Positions 7,129 through 18,036 are shown, counted from the stretch's first letter. The stretch: DNA of 64,000 bases from Lysobacterales bacterium (GCA_014946745.1 JADCRD010000001.1:2478427-2542426), one strand, 5' to 3'. Notes: a model not told the origin generated them from the sequence alone. Numbers and translations: made by a program.

Positions 7129-8043
7129 TCAGCGCTCGCTGAGCTGCTGGCCTTGGCCCTGACTGAGCGAATAGACATAGGCGGCGACCAGACGGGCGCG
7201 ATCGTTGCCGATGATCGGCCCATGCGGCGGCATCATGCCGTTGCGGCCCTTGACGATACCCTCGCGCAGCGTGGGGAGGTCACTGCCGTAGAGCCAGGCA
7301 TCGTCCGTCAGGTTGGGCGCGCCCAGCATCTCGTTGCCCTTGCCTTCAACACCGTGGCAAGCCGCACAGACGCCCTCGAAGCGTGCTTTTCCCGCGGCGG
7401 CCAGCGCAGGGTCAACCTTCATGCCCGACAGGCTCTGCACGTACACGGCGGTCTCGGTGATCGCCTGGTCGGAGCCGAGCACGGCCCCGAAGGCGGGCAT
7501 CGCCGCCTGACGGCCGTTCAGCACCGTGGTGAGGATGGCTTCAGGGCTGCCGCCCCAGTTCCACGCGGTATCGGTCAGGTTGGGAAATCCACGGCTGCCG
7601 CGCGCGTCCGAGCCGTGGCACATCGCGCAGTTGTTGGCGAACACCGACTGCCCCAGCGACAGCGCTTTCGGATCGTTGACCAGCTGCGGAATCGGCACAT
7701 CGGCGAACTGCGCGAACAGCGGCGCAAGGCGCGCTTCGGACTCCGCCTTTTCGGCGTCGTGCTGACTGGCGCTGCTCCAGCCACTCACGCCGGCGAACGC
7801 ACCGACGCCGGGGTAGTACACGAGGTAGCCGACCGTGAACACGATGGTGATGTAGAAGAGGTTGATCCACCACTTCGGCATCGGCTTGTTGTACTCGGTC
7901 AGATCACCGTCCCAGATGTGGCTGGTGTCTTCGGGCTTGGCGTCGCCGGGACGCTTGCGGCCGGTGTAGTAGATCAGCAGGACGCAGCCGACCAGGTTGA
8001 TGATCACCAGGGCTGCGATGTACCAGGTCCAGAAGGCGCTCAT
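7129..8043 (-). CDS. ccoP: cbb3-type cytochrome c oxidase subunit III (diheme CcoP)
   Basis: A 304-residue membrane-anchored diheme cytochrome c that feeds electrons to CcoN. It has two N-terminal hydrophobic spans (about 5-25 and 60-80) separated by the conserved 'HIWDGDLTEYNKPMPKWW' stretch. Two c-type haem sites follow, 'CAMCH' (about 140) and 'CAACH' (about 227), with distal Met ligands in the 'AAMPAFG' and 'NGMMPPHG' loops. The ATG overlaps the ccoQ stop (ATGA). The length is normal for the family. Confidence 0.97.
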   Translation of the reverse strand: MSAFWTWYIAALVIINLVGCVLLIYYTGRKRPGDAKPEDTSHIWDGDLTEYNKPMPKWWINLFYITIVFTVGYLVYYPGVGAFAGVSGWSSASQHDAEKAESEARLAPLFAQFADVPIPQLVNDPKALSLGQSVFANNCAMCHGSDARGSRGFPNLTDTAWNWGGSPEAILTTVLNGRQAAMPAFGAVLGSDQAITETAVYVQSLSGMKVDPALAAAGKARFEGVCAACHGVEGKGNEMLGAPNLTDDAWLYGSDLPTLREGIVKGRNGMMPPHGPIIGNDRARLVAAYVYSLSQGQGQQLSER

Positions 8044-8222
8044 GGTGCGTTCTCGCTTTTTCGTTGTGCGGTGCCGTGCGGGGCTGGGCCATCCTCCAGC
8101 GGCAGCCTGGCGGCGGCGTCGAACTCAGCCTTGCGCTTGCTGCTGTAAGCCCAGATCACGCCGACGATGAAGGTCACGAACAGAAAGGCCGTGAGCAGGC
8201 CGGAGAAGGTGCCCTGGCTCAT
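8040..8222 (-). CDS. ccoQ: CcoQ: small cbb3 oxidase subunit
   Basis: A 60-residue single-span protein ('[20 protein letters not shown]' followed by '[18 protein letters not shown]'). This is the usual CcoQ pattern of a hydrophobic helix, then a basic patch, then 'F..AA.LPL.D'. CcoQ stabilises the CcoNOP complex. It overlaps ccoO at its start (ATGA, 8219-8222) and ccoP at its end (8040-8043), so ccoO-Q-P translation is coupled. Confidence 0.93.
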   Translation of the reverse strand: MSQGTFSGLLTAFLFVTFIVGVIWAYSSKRKAEFDAAARLPLEDGPAPHGTAQRKSENAP

Positions 8223-8866
8223 GGCGCACCTGCCTGCTGCGCGACTGCAGCGCCAGGGCGCGGAGCCTGCTTGCCGAGACCCTGCAGGTAGGCGACGACG
8301 GCGTCGAGTTCGGTCTTGCCGGCAACGGCAGCCGTCGCGCCTTCGATCTCTTCGTCGCTGTAGGGGTCGCCGATGGTCTGCAGCGTACGCATGTGCTTGA
8401 CCAGGCTTTCCGGATTGACCGCACGCTCGGCCAGCCACGGATAGGCCGGCATGTTCGACTCGGGCACGACGTCGCGCGGATTGATCAGGTGCACGCGATG
8501 CCAGTCATCGCTGTAGCGGCCGCCGACGCGGGCCAAGTCAGGCCCGGTGCGCTTGCTGCCCCACTGGAAGGGCCGGTCATAGACCGACTCACCTGCCAGC
8601 GAGTAATGGCCGTAACGCTCGGTCTCGAAGCGCAGCGTGCGGATCATCTGCGAATGGCAGTTGTAGCAGCCCTCGCGGATGTAGACATCGCGGCCGGCCA
8701 ACTCCAAAGCGGGATACGGCTTGATCCCGGGCAGCGGCTGCACCGCTTCGGCTTGGAACATCAGCGGGACGATCTGCGACAGGCCGCCGAAGGAGATAGC
8801 GACCGCGATCAGGATGCCCATCAGGCCGATGTTCTTCTCGACTTTCTCGTGGAAGTTGTTGCTCAT
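8219..8866 (-). CDS. ccoO: cbb3-type cytochrome c oxidase subunit II (monoheme CcoO)
   Basis: A 215-residue membrane-anchored cytochrome c. It has an N-terminal span ('[20 protein letters not shown]'), a haem site '[10 protein letters not shown]' (about residue 67) and the typical '[10 protein letters not shown]', '[16 protein letters not shown]' and 'SNMPAYPWL' motifs, the last giving the axial Met. It starts 12 bp after the ccoN stop and overlaps ccoQ by 4 bp. Confidence 0.97.
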   Translation of the reverse strand: MSNNFHEKVEKNIGLMGILIAVAISFGGLSQIVPLMFQAEAVQPLPGIKPYPALELAGRDVYIREGCYNCHSQMIRTLRFETERYGHYSLAGESVYDRPFQWGSKRTGPDLARVGGRYSDDWHRVHLINPRDVVPESNMPAYPWLAERAVNPESLVKHMRTLQTIGDPYSDEEIEGATAAVAGKTELDAVVAYLQGLGKQAPRPGAAVAQQAGAP

Positions 8867-8878
8867 GTTCGGTCGACC

Positions 8879-10327
8879 TCAGGCGTGAGCCGGTTCGGCG
8901 GCGGGCGGCAGCACGGGGGCGTCTTCCACCTGCTTGGCGAGCTGGTAGGTCTTCCAGACGTTGTAGGCCATGACCAGCATGCCGCCGAGCACCAGCAGGC
9001 CTCCGAGCAGCCGGATCAGGTAGTACGGATAGGTCGCGACCAGGGACTCGACGAAGGTGTAAGTGAGCGTGCCGTCCTCGTTGGTGGCGCGCCACATCAG
9101 GCCCTGCATGACGCCAGCGATCCACATCGAAGCGATGTAGAACACCACGCCGATGGTGTGCACCCAGAAGTGGGTGTCGATCAACTTGACCGAGTACATC
9201 TCGGTGAGGCCGAGGAGCCGCGGCAGCAGCGCATACAGCGAGCCCACGGTGATCATCGCCACCCAGCCCAGCGCGCCGGAGTGCACGTGGCCGATCGTCC
9301 AGTCGGTGTAGTGGCTGAGCGAGTTGACCGTCTTGATCGACATCATCGGCCCCTCGAAGGTGCTCATGCCGTAGAACGACAGGGCGACGATGAGAAGCTT
9401 GATGATCGGGTCGGTGCGCAACTTATGCCAGGCGCCCGAGAGGGTCATGATGCCGTTGATCATGCCGCCCCAGGAGGGCGCCAGCAGCACCAGCGAGAAC
9501 ACCATGCCCAGGCTCTGCGCCCAATCGGGCAGCGCCGTGTACTGCAGATGGTGCGGGCCGGCCCACATGTAGATGGCGATCAGCGCCCAGAAGTGCACGA
9601 TCGACAGCCGGTAGGAGAACACCGGGCGGCCGGCCTGCTTCGGAATGAAGTAGTACATCATTCCGAGGAAGGCGGCGGTCAGGAAGAAGCCGACCGCATT
9701 GTGGCCGTACCACCACTGGGTCATGGCATCGACCGAGCCCGACAGGATTCCGTAGGACTTCAGCCCAGTCGACGGCAGCGCCAGGTTGTTGCCGATGTGC
9801 AGCACGGCGATGGTGATGATGTAGGCGGCGAAAAACCAGTTGGCGACGTAGATGTGCTTGACCTTGCGCGTCGCGATCGTGCCGAAGAACACGATGCCGT
9901 AGGCCACCCAGATGACCGTGATCAGCCAGTCGATCGGCCACTCGAGCTCGGCGTATTCCTTGCCCTGGGTGATGCCCAGCGGCAGGGTGATGGCAGCGAG
10001 CACGATCACCAGCTGCCAGCCCCAGAAGGTGAAGGCCGCGAGCTTCTCGGCGAACAGGCGCACGTGGCAGGTGCGCTGCACGATGTAGTAGCTGGTCGCG
10101 AACAGCGCAGAACCGCCGAAGGCGAAGATCACCGCATTGGTGTGCAGCGGGCGCAGCCGCCCGTAGGACAGCCACTCGATGCCGGCCGTGAGATCCGGCC
10201 AGTAGAGCTGGGCGGCGATTATCACCCCCACCAGCATGCCCACGATGCCCCAGAGCACGGTCACCACCGCGAACTGGCGCACCACCTTGTCGTTGTAGTA
10301 CGCGGATCTGTCTATCGCCATCGCCAT
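8879..10327 (-). CDS. ccoN: cbb3-type cytochrome c oxidase catalytic subunit I (CcoN)
   Basis: A 482-residue, 12-span haem-copper oxidase subunit that reduces O2 at a high-affinity b3-CuB centre. Visible signatures include '[14 protein letters not shown]' (low-spin haem His), '[13 protein letters not shown]' (CuB His and the cross-linked Tyr region), '[10 protein letters not shown]' (two CuB His) and '[14 protein letters not shown]' (haem ligands). It is the first gene of ccoNOQP, and the upstream FNR-type box implies induction at low oxygen. Two Met codons (10327 and 10321) could both serve as start. Confidence 0.98.
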   Translation of the reverse strand: MAMAIDRSAYYNDKVVRQFAVVTVLWGIVGMLVGVIIAAQLYWPDLTAGIEWLSYGRLRPLHTNAVIFAFGGSALFATSYYIVQRTCHVRLFAEKLAAFTFWGWQLVIVLAAITLPLGITQGKEYAELEWPIDWLITVIWVAYGIVFFGTIATRKVKHIYVANWFFAAYIITIAVLHIGNNLALPSTGLKSYGILSGSVDAMTQWWYGHNAVGFFLTAAFLGMMYYFIPKQAGRPVFSYRLSIVHFWALIAIYMWAGPHHLQYTALPDWAQSLGMVFSLVLLAPSWGGMINGIMTLSGAWHKLRTDPIIKLLIVALSFYGMSTFEGPMMSIKTVNSLSHYTDWTIGHVHSGALGWVAMITVGSLYALLPRLLGLTEMYSVKLIDTHFWVHTIGVVFYIASMWIAGVMQGLMWRATNEDGTLTYTFVESLVATYPYYLIRLLGGLLVLGGMLVMAYNVWKTYQLAKQVEDAPVLPPAAEPAHA

Positions 10328-10386
10328 GGGGGCGGTCCCCTCTATTGAGTCGGGCCGAAGTGTGGCGGTGCGACATTCGGTCGCGG

Positions 10387-10400
10387 TTGATCAGAGTCAA
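10387..10400 (-). promoter_or_regulatory. FNR/ANR-type box upstream of ccoN
   Basis: Read towards ccoN the site is TTGACTCTGATCAA, one mismatch from the FNR/ANR consensus TTGAT-N4-ATCAA. Its centre (10393.5) is 41.5 bases from a start point near 10352 predicted from a weak -10 (CACACT, minus strand 10364-10359), the class II activator position. FNR-family regulators commonly activate cco operons in low oxygen. The box also lies about 90 bp ahead of queG on the other strand. Confidence 0.7.
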
Positions 10401-10486
10401 CTGCAGGTGAAGGGCCTGGAGCGTGCGTCACGCGCGTCTTGCAAGCGCCTGATCTGACAACGTTTCGCGCCTCTATACTGACGTCG

Positions 10487-11581
<1,095 letters not shown>

Positions 11582-11818
11582 CGAAGCGGCCACCGGTGAG
11601 GGCGTCGGCCCCGGCTGGGGCAAGGCGGATCAAGTCGATACTAAAGTCGATCCGTGGTCGCCAGTCCGGACACCTTTCCGAACTCACTTGCGCCGGATGC
11701 GGCATCGCACGCTCGATCCGCTGCCCTACCCTGCAGCGCGCACCGCAGCTCTAACGGCGTCCGCGTTGCCGTCGATCCACTCTGCCCGACACACCTCGCG
11801 AGCCGGATGCGCGAGGCC

Positions 11819-13324
11819 TCAGCCCGCAGAACGAATGCGCTGGAGCAAGGCCTGCGTTAGCGGATCACCGGCAGGCTGCTCCGCGGTCAGCGCGGGCAAC
11901 AGCTGGTTGGCGAGCTGCTTGCCCAGCTCCACGCCCCACTGGTCGAAGGCATTGATGCCCCACAGCACCGACTGCAGATAGACCGAGTGCTCGTACAGCG
12001 CCAGCAGCGCGCCGAGACTGCGCGCGTCGAGCCGCTGCAGGAGAATCAGGCTGCTCGGCCGGCCGCCGGGATAGTGGCGATGGGGATCTTCGCTGTCCTG
12101 CCCGCGCGCCAGCGCCTCGCACTGCGCCAGCAGGTTCGACAGCAGGGCACGATGGTTGTCCTCGAAGCCGTGATCGGGCTGCAGCACGCCGATGAAATCC
12201 GAGGGCACGATCTGGGTGCCCTGATGCAGGGCCTGGAAGAACGAGTGCTGGCTGTTGGTGCCGACGCCGCCCCACACCACCGGCACGCTGTCCAGTTGCA
12301 GCTCGGAGCCGTCAAGACTGACGCGCTTGCCAAGGCTTTCCATGACGAGCTGCTGCAGGAAATCCGGCAGCAGCGCAAGCCGCTGGTCATAGGGCAGCAC
12401 GGCCTGCGTGGCGAGGCCCAGGCCGCTGCGGTTCCAGACCGCCAGCAAGGCATGCAGCGCCGGCAGGTTGGCCTCCAGCGGGGCTTCCAGCGCATGCGCG
12501 TCCATCTCCGCGGCACCCTCGCGCAGATCGTCGAAACCGGCGCGCCCCAGCGCAAGCCGGATCGACCAGCCCACGGCCGACCACAGCGAGTAGCGGCCGC
12601 CCACCCAATCCCACATCGGCAGCACACGCTCGGCGGCCACGCCGAACTCGGCGGCGCGCTTGACGTTGGCCGAGACCGCATAGAGCCGCGTGTCGTCGCG
12701 CAGCCAGGCCCTCAGCAGTTGGCCATTGAGCAGGGTCTCCTGCGTACCGAAGCTTTTGGACACCAGCACCACTGCGGTACGCGAGGGGTCCAGCGCGGGC
12801 AGCAGGCGCGCTGCGGCGTGGCCATCGACATTGGCCAGAAAGTGCACGCGGAAACGCGAACGCGCTTCCGCCGAGAGCGCGTCGACCACCAGACGTGGGC
12901 CGAGGTCAGAGCCGCCGATGCCAACGCTGACGATATCGGTGACCGAGCTGCCTTCAAGCGCGGCGCTGAGCCGCTCCATCCGCTCAAGCGTGGCGTGCAC
13001 CTCGCCGCGCGCCGCCTTGGCCGTGGCGTGGTCGACCAGATCCGAGCGCAGTGCGGTGTGCAGAGCGGGTCGGCCTTCGGTGGAGTTGACGATCGCCCCG
13101 CCGAACTGATGCTGCAGTCGCTCCTTTAGACCCAGCCGCTGGGCCTCGCCGAGCAGGGCAGCCAGAGCCCCTTGATCGAGCCGCTGTCGACCGTAGTGCA
13201 GTTCGATGCCAGCACCCGCTGCCCGCATGCGCTCCGCCCGGTCTGGTTCGCTGAGCAGGGACACCAGCGAAACCTCGCCCAGCCGGGCGGCATGATCGGA
13301 CAGCAGCTGCGGATCGATGGACAT
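11819..13324 (-). CDS. pgi: Glucose-6-phosphate isomerase
   Basis: A 501-residue cytosolic enzyme interconverting glucose-6-phosphate and fructose-6-phosphate. Signature motifs are 'VSVGIGGSDLGPRLVVDAL', 'SKSFGTQETLLNG', 'GGRYSLWSAVGWSI', 'WGGVGTNSQHSFFQALHQGT' (active-site His) and 'INAFDQWGVELGK' (active-site Lys). The start at 13324 (MSIDPQL) is chosen over a non-conserved extension to 13342. It is a single gene; no obvious terminator lies in the 237 bp before queG, whose 3' end faces it. Confidence 0.97.
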   Translation of the reverse strand: MSIDPQLLSDHAARLGEVSLVSLLSEPDRAERMRAAGAGIELHYGRQRLDQGALAALLGEAQRLGLKERLQHQFGGAIVNSTEGRPALHTALRSDLVDHATAKAARGEVHATLERMERLSAALEGSSVTDIVSVGIGGSDLGPRLVVDALSAEARSRFRVHFLANVDGHAAARLLPALDPSRTAVVLVSKSFGTQETLLNGQLLRAWLRDDTRLYAVSANVKRAAEFGVAAERVLPMWDWVGGRYSLWSAVGWSIRLALGRAGFDDLREGAAEMDAHALEAPLEANLPALHALLAVWNRSGLGLATQAVLPYDQRLALLPDFLQQLVMESLGKRVSLDGSELQLDSVPVVWGGVGTNSQHSFFQALHQGTQIVPSDFIGVLQPDHGFEDNHRALLSNLLAQCEALARGQDSEDPHRHYPGGRPSSLILLQRLDARSLGALLALYEHSVYLQSVLWGINAFDQWGVELGKQLANQLLPALTAEQPAGDPLTQALLQRIRSAG

Positions 13325-13793
13325 GGATTGGCGTCTGCGCAAGGAACACGAGCGTGAAGCCTAGCAGCCACCCGCATGCACTGCGGCCCCTCCGCCCGCA
13401 TGCACCGTGTCCGACTATCGCCATCGGCGAGCGTCACTGCTGACGGGCAAGTCGGGGCTGCACTGCGAACCAAGCAACGGACCGCAGACGGATGAGGCCC
13501 CAGCGAGCGTTGCACAGACGCAACACCGCGCTGGTCAGGCATCGCAGGCGGGATCCCCTGCTCGTCTCGCCCAACTCTGCGCAAAAAAAAACCCTCGCGG
13601 GATGCCCTGCGAGGGTGGAAACGGAGTGACGATTACCTAGCGATACGCCCTGCTGCTCCTCGGGGGCCAGCGCCTGTCAGTCGCGGCCGTCTCTGGAGAC
13701 GGAGTCAGAGGCTACGCCTGTCGAAGAGAAAAAACAACACCCGCGATGTTTTTTTGCAACTTGTGCTTTCGAAGTCGCCTTTCTGCCCATGGC
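13325..13793. other. Intergenic region between panC and pgi with 3' UTR structure
   Basis: No protein gene is seen. On the minus strand, downstream of panC, there are a perfect 7-bp hairpin CCGTCTC-TG-GAGACGG (13687-13702), A- and T-rich blocks near 13728-13755 and a strong terminator at 13583-13618. This is a panC 3' UTR of about 175-210 nt, long enough to contain a small RNA. The part at 13325-13582 should hold the pgi promoter. Confidence 0.5.
13583..13618 (-). terminator. Rho-independent terminator downstream of panC
   Basis: On the minus strand CCACCCTCGCAGGG-CATC-CCGCGAGGG is followed by TTTTTTTTT. The stem and nine-base T tract point leftward, closing the pcnB-folK-panB-panC unit or a small RNA within its 3' UTR. 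Confidence 0.88.
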
Positions 13794-14651
13794 TCACTCG
13801 ACGGCAAACTCAAGGTTATCGATCAAGCGCGTTGAACCGAGCCGGGCCGCCACCAGCACCACCCAATCTCCCTTTCCCCACACCGCAGGGGCCGCGAGCT
13901 TAGCGGGGCGGCGAAGTGCCAGGTAGTCCACCTTGAAGCCTTCGCCCGCCAGCGCGTCGGCCCCCCAGGCTTCGATGGCTGCCACCGGCTCACAAGCGCG
14001 CAGACGCTCGCGCGCCTCGCACAGCGTCGCGTAGAGAACTGCCGCGCGACGGCGCTCATCGGGCTGCAGGTACTGGTTGCGCGAACTCATGGCCAGACCA
14101 TCCGCTTCGCGGACCGTCTCGCCGGCTTCGATGCGGGTCGAAAAAGCCAGGTCAGCCGCGAGATGGCGGATCACTGCCAGCTGCTGGAAGTCCTTGCGGC
14201 CGAACACGGCTACGTCGGCTTGGACCTGGTTCAACAAGCGGGCCACGACGGTAGCAACACCGGCGAAATGGCCCGGGCGGAATGCCCCACAGAGCACATC
14301 CGACAGTTCAGGCACCTCGACCCGGACCGTGCGCTCGACGCCCAGCGGGTACATGGCCTCCACCGAAGGCAGAAACAGCAGATCGCAGCCGGCTTCATCC
14401 AGGGCTTTCGCGTCGGCCTCCAACGTGCGCGGATAGCGCGCATAGTCCTCGTTGGGGCCGAACTGGGTCGGGTTGACAAAAATGCTGCAGACCACGCGGT
14501 CGGCCTGCCCGCGCGCCTGCGCGATCAAGGCCAGATGTCCTCGATGCAGGTTGCCCATGGTCGGCACAAAGCCGACGCGCAGCCCGGCGCGGCGCCATTC
14601 CGACACTCGCGCGCGCAGCGCCTCGACCGATTCGACGCGCTCAAGAGTCAT
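13794..14651 (-). CDS. panC: Pantothenate synthetase
   Basis: A 285-residue ATP-dependent ligase joining pantoate and beta-alanine. It has the nucleotidyltransferase motif '[16 protein letters not shown]' (HxGH type), '[19 protein letters not shown]', 'GRKDFQQL' and the KMSKS-like 'MSSRNQYL'. The ATG overlaps the panB stop (ATGA), so the two pantothenate genes are co-translated. panD is not in the window. Confidence 0.97.
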   Translation of the reverse strand: MTLERVESVEALRARVSEWRRAGLRVGFVPTMGNLHRGHLALIAQARGQADRVVCSIFVNPTQFGPNEDYARYPRTLEADAKALDEAGCDLLFLPSVEAMYPLGVERTVRVEVPELSDVLCGAFRPGHFAGVATVVARLLNQVQADVAVFGRKDFQQLAVIRHLAADLAFSTRIEAGETVREADGLAMSSRNQYLQPDERRRAAVLYATLCEARERLRACEPVAAIEAWGADALAGEGFKVDYLALRRPAKLAAPAVWGKGDWVVLVAARLGSTRLIDNLEFAVE

Positions 14652-15475
14652 TGGAAGCAGTGCTCCGGCGCAGGGAAGCTGCCGCTACGCACGGCCTCGG
14701 TATAGGCGACGAAGGCCGCTTCGACGGTACCAGCACCCGCCAGGAAATCCTTGACGAAGCGCGGCCTGCGCCCGGGGGTCACGCCCAGCAGGTCATGCAT
14801 GACCAGCACCTGCCCATCGCAGTCGGGGCCAGCGCCGATACCGATCGTGGGAATGGCGATATCGCGGGTGATCTCGGCCGCGAGGCTGGCCGGCACGCAT
14901 TCGAGCACCAGCAGTTCGGCACCGGCCTCAGCCACGCGCCGTGCGTCTTCGCGCAGGCGCTGGGCGGCCTCGGCGTCGCGCCCCTGCACGCGATAGCCGC
15001 CGAGCTTCAGCACCGACTGCGGCGTGAGCCCTAGGTGGGCGCAGACCGGAATATCGCGCGCGCTGAGGAACTCGATGGCGTCCAGTACATGCCCCGCCCC
15101 CTCCAGCTTGACGATGGACGCTTGGCCCTCGGCCTGTAGACGGGCCGCAGAATCCAAGGCGCGCTGCGGCGTGGCGTAGCTCTGGTAGGGCATGTCCGTC
15201 ATCAACACGGCCCGATGCAAGCCACGCGCGACGGCCGCCGAGTGGTAGACCATCTGATCCACAGTGACTGGCAGGGTGCTGGCATGGCCTTGCACGACCA
15301 TGCCCAGGGAATCCCCCACCAGCACCAGATCGACGCCTGCGGCATCCATGGCGGTGGCGAAACTGGCGTCGTAGGCGGTGAGGCAGACGATGCGCTGCCC
15401 CTGCGACTTCATGCGCCGAAAGCTCGGCACGGCCAGCGGAGCCGCAGTGGGCGCGCCCGGTTCGGAGCTGTACAT
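14648..15475 (-). CDS. panB: 3-methyl-2-oxobutanoate hydroxymethyltransferase
   Basis: A 275-residue TIM-barrel enzyme that makes ketopantoate from 2-ketoisovalerate and methylene-tetrahydrofolate. Motifs are '[13 protein letters not shown]', '[16 protein letters not shown]' (Mg site), 'VKLEG', 'HLGLTPQS', 'LLVLECVP' (catalytic Glu) and '[18 protein letters not shown]'. The start at 15475 (MYSSEPGAP) is chosen; the upstream ATG at 15520 adds an unconserved basic tail. It follows folK by 73 bp. Confidence 0.97.
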   Translation of the reverse strand: MYSSEPGAPTAAPLAVPSFRRMKSQGQRIVCLTAYDASFATAMDAAGVDLVLVGDSLGMVVQGHASTLPVTVDQMVYHSAAVARGLHRAVLMTDMPYQSYATPQRALDSAARLQAEGQASIVKLEGAGHVLDAIEFLSARDIPVCAHLGLTPQSVLKLGGYRVQGRDAEAAQRLREDARRVAEAGAELLVLECVPASLAAEITRDIAIPTIGIGAGPDCDGQVLVMHDLLGVTPGRRPRFVKDFLAGAGTVEAAFVAYTEAVRSGSFPAPEHCFQ

Positions 15476-15548
15476 GGTTCGGCCTCGATGACAACGGGCC
15501 GCCATGCTACCGGAGCCCACCGTGGATGGGAGGCCATGCCTCTCGCGC

Positions 15549-16043
15549 CTACTCGACCGCGGGCAGGCGCACGATGCCGTCGCCAGGCAGCGCGTCAGCG
15601 ATCGCCGCTGCCCTGCCCCAAGCCCCCAGCACCAGATCGGGCGCGATCTCCGCGAGCGGCCACATGACGAAGGCGCGCTCCTGCATGCGCGGATGCGGCA
15701 GGACCAGACGCGGGCTGTCGACCACCGCGTCGCCGTGCATCAGCAGATCGAGGTCGATGACCCGCGGGCCGTAGCGCCGCGTGCGCACACGGCCCATCTG
15801 CAGTTCGATGGCGAGCAGGGCGTCGAGCAGGGCCAAGGGTTCCAGCGAGGTTTCGAGCCGCGTGACCGCGTTGATGAAGTCAGGCTGATCGAGGTCGCCC
15901 CAGGGCGGCGTGCGATACAGGCTGGATGTGCGCAGCACGCGGGTGCACGGCAGGCTCGACAAAGCACGCAGAGCGAGGCCGATCTGGCGCTCGGGCTGAT
16001 CAAGGTTGCTGCCCAAGGCCACAAAGACCCGGTCGCTCGACAT
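15549..16043 (-). CDS. folK: 2-amino-4-hydroxy-6-hydroxymethyldihydropteridine pyrophosphokinase
   Basis: A 164-residue enzyme that transfers pyrophosphate from ATP to the pterin in folate synthesis. Motifs are '[16 protein letters not shown]', '[18 protein letters not shown]', '[15 protein letters not shown]' (metal-binding Asp pair) and '[21 protein letters not shown]' (20-residue region near 116). It starts 18 bp after pcnB. The pcnB-folk-panB-panC order is a common gammaproteobacterial cluster, and methylene-THF links folK to PanB. Confidence 0.96.
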   Translation of the reverse strand: MSSDRVFVALGSNLDQPERQIGLALRALSSLPCTRVLRTSSLYRTPPWGDLDQPDFINAVTRLETSLEPLALLDALLAIELQMGRVRTRRYGPRVIDLDLLMHGDAVVDSPRLVLPHPRMQERAFVMWPLAEIAPDLVLGAWGRAAAIADALPGDGIVRLPAVE

Positions 16044-16061
16044 CACGCGACCACCCGCGTC

Positions 16062-17459
16062 TCAGCCGCGGCGACCGCCGCGGCGACGGCGACGCGGACC
16101 ACCGCGGCCAGCCGGTGCAGCCTGCTCTAGGCGCTCGGCCAGACCAGCGTCATCGAGATCGAGGGTATCCATCCACCAATCGCGCTCAGGCGCAAGCTCA
16201 GGTACGACGGCAGCGCGCAGCTCCAGAAAATCGTAGGCAGCCTTGAAGCGCGGATGCTGGCGCAGGCGGAACACGCGCTTGCGCTGGCGCAGTGGGAAGC
16301 GCGACTGCAGGAACCAGATCTCGTGCATGGGCACGCTGAAACGGCGCGGGATCGCAATGCGCTCGGTCTGGCGCAGGGTGACGCGGTCGGCGGCGCGCTG
16401 CTCGGCGACGGCCAACTCATGGCCCTCCTCCAGCAAACGCGCCAAGTCCTGCGCATAGGCTGGCCACAGCAAAGCGGCAAACAGAAAGGCAGGAGTGACT
16501 GGCTTGTCCTCGCGCACACGCGCATCGGTATTGCGCAGGCCTTCCAGCATCAGCGCCCTGCACTGCCCGCTGCCATCCGCGGCAAGCGCTGCCGCGGTGT
16601 CGGGGAACAGCGCCGGCAGCAGCCCGGTACGTTCCAGGCCGAGCAGGCTTTCGACGCCGTGGCCGGACATCAGCATCTTCAGACACTCGTCGAACAGGCG
16701 AGCGCTGGACGCATCGACCAGCAGAGCCGCCATCCGCGGAATGGGTGAAGCGGCTTCGGGAGCGATCTCGAAGCCGAGCTTGGCTGCCAGACGCACAGCC
16801 CGAAGCATGCGCACCGGGTCTTCGGTGTAGCGCGCCTCAGGGTCGCCGATGAGGCGCAGACGTCGCGCCATTACATCTTCGTAGCCACCGACGAAATCGC
16901 GCACCGAGAAATCCTCGATCGCGTAGTACAGGGCATTGGCGGTGAAGTCGCGACGCACAGCGTCGTCTTCGATCGTGCCGTAGACGTTGTCGCGCACCAG
17001 CACGCCGTTGTCGACCTCACGATCGCCCGAACCGTCATCGGCGCTGGCGCGGAAAGTCGCGACCTCGATGATCTCCTGACCGTAGACGACGTGCGCGAGG
17101 CGGAAGCGCCTACCGATCAGGCGACAGTTGCGGAACAGGCCGCGCACTTCCTCAGGCGTGGCATTGGTGGCGACATCGAAATCCTTGGGAGCGCCGCCGA
17201 TCAATAGATCGCGCACCGCGCCGCCAACGAGATAAGCGCCGAAGCCGGCTTCATGCAGACGGTAAAGCACGCGCAATGCGTTCGGACTGATCTGCTTGCG
17301 CGAGATGCCGTGTTCGGCACGGGGGATGATGCGGAGTTCGCTGACTTGTGGATGCACGAGTATTCGAGGCTGTGGATGCGTGGCGCGCTGCGCCAGCGGA
17401 TCGACGAAAGGCGCGACCGCTTCGTTCAAGGGGCGCAGGATGTCGCCTCCGCGTGCCAT
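16062..17459 (-). CDS. pcnB: Poly(A) polymerase I
   Basis: A 465-residue class II nucleotidyltransferase that adds poly(A) tails to RNA and helps its decay. The head domain shows 'AYLVGGAVRDLLIGGAPKDF' and 'DVAT' (metal-binding Asp pair), 'RRDFTANALYY' and 'GDPEARYTEDPVRMLRAVR'. The C-terminus is a very basic tail ('GRGGPRRRRRGGRRG') likely to bind RNA. The ATG at 17459 is preferred to a TTG at 17474. The tRNA-Glu promoter -35 box overlaps this start region on the other strand. Confidence 0.94.
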   Translation of the reverse strand: MARGGDILRPLNEAVAPFVDPLAQRATHPQPRILVHPQVSELRIIPRAEHGISRKQISPNALRVLYRLHEAGFGAYLVGGAVRDLLIGGAPKDFDVATNATPEEVRGLFRNCRLIGRRFRLAHVVYGQEIIEVATFRASADDGSGDREVDNGVLVRDNVYGTIEDDAVRRDFTANALYYAIEDFSVRDFVGGYEDVMARRLRLIGDPEARYTEDPVRMLRAVRLAAKLGFEIAPEAASPIPRMAALLVDASSARLFDECLKMLMSGHGVESLLGLERTGLLPALFPDTAAALAADGSGQCRALMLEGLRNTDARVREDKPVTPAFLFAALLWPAYAQDLARLLEEGHELAVAEQRAADRVTLRQTERIAIPRRFSVPMHEIWFLQSRFPLRQRKRVFRLRQHPRFKAAYDFLELRAAVVPELAPERDWWMDTLDLDDAGLAERLEQAAPAGRGGPRRRRRGGRRG

Positions 17460-17486
17460 TGTCAGCGGCGGCAAGCCTGCTATACT
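17459..17486 (+). promoter_or_regulatory. Sigma70-type promoter of tRNA-Glu
   Basis: TTGTCA (17459-17464) and TATACT (17481-17486) are separated by 16 bp, with predicted initiation about 20 bp before the tRNA. The -35 box overlaps the divergent pcnB start codon. Confidence 0.75.
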
Positions 17487-17514
17487 AGCGGTTCGACTAG
17501 AGGCTGAACACCAC

Positions 17515-17590
17515 GCTCCCTTCGTCTAGCGGCCTAGGACGTCGCCCTCTCAAGGCGAAAACACGAGTTCGAACCTCGTAGGGAGCGCCA
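17515..17590 (+). tRNA. tRNA-Glu (anticodon CTC)
   Basis: A 76-base cloverleaf: acceptor GCTCCCT pairs with AGGGAGC, the anticodon stem CGCC/GGCG encloses the loop CTCTCAA with anticodon CTC, the T arm is CGAGTTCGAACCTCG, and the CCA end is encoded after discriminator G. It reads Glu codon GAG, abundant in this GC-rich genome. Confidence 0.95.
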
Positions 17591-17658
17591 CCTCTTCCCG
17601 TCGCGCTGGCAGCGCCAGCCTCTGCACAAGCCTTCCCGCAGCTACCCTCCCGGTCTCC

Positions 17659-17982
17659 ATGGCATTCGTCGTCACCGAGAATTGCATCAAGTGCAAGTTC
17701 ACCGACTGCGTCGAAGTCTGCCCGGTGGACTGCTTCCATGAAGGCCCGAACTTTCTCGTGATCGACCCGGACGAGTGCATCGACTGCACGCTCTGCGAGC
17801 CCGAGTGTCCCGCCAACGCGATCTTCCCCGCTGAGGATGTGCCCGGCGGCCAAGAGCACTTCACCGCACTGAATGCCGAACTGGCGAAAGCGTGGCCGGT
17901 GATCACCGTGCGCAAGGAGCCTCCAGCCGACGCCGAGAGCTGGAACGGCAAGCCCGAAAAGCTGAAGCTGCTCGAACGCTGA
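17659..17982 (+). CDS. fdxA: Seven-iron ferredoxin FdxA
   Basis: A 107-residue electron carrier with one 3Fe-4S and one 4Fe-4S cluster. By alignment with Azotobacter ferredoxin I, Cys9, Cys17 and Cys50 bind the 3Fe cluster and Cys21, Cys40, Cys43 and Cys46 the 4Fe cluster ('[19 protein letters not shown]', '[12 protein letters not shown]'). It lies 68 bp behind tRNA-Glu, probably from its own or the tRNA promoter. A terminator follows at 18037. Confidence 0.96.
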   Translation: MAFVVTENCIKCKFTDCVEVCPVDCFHEGPNFLVIDPDECIDCTLCEPECPANAIFPAEDVPGGQEHFTALNAELAKAWPVITVRKEPPADAESWNGKPEKLKLLER

Positions 17983-18036
17983 CGCGCTCTTTCGGCAAGG
18001 AAGTCGACGCCGAGCGTGAACTAAAGATCCGATGCG

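Noticed and set aside
8393-10348. Plus-strand open frame of 651 codons
   Set aside because: Antisense to ccoN and ccoO; low-complexity His/Asp/Gln-rich translation.
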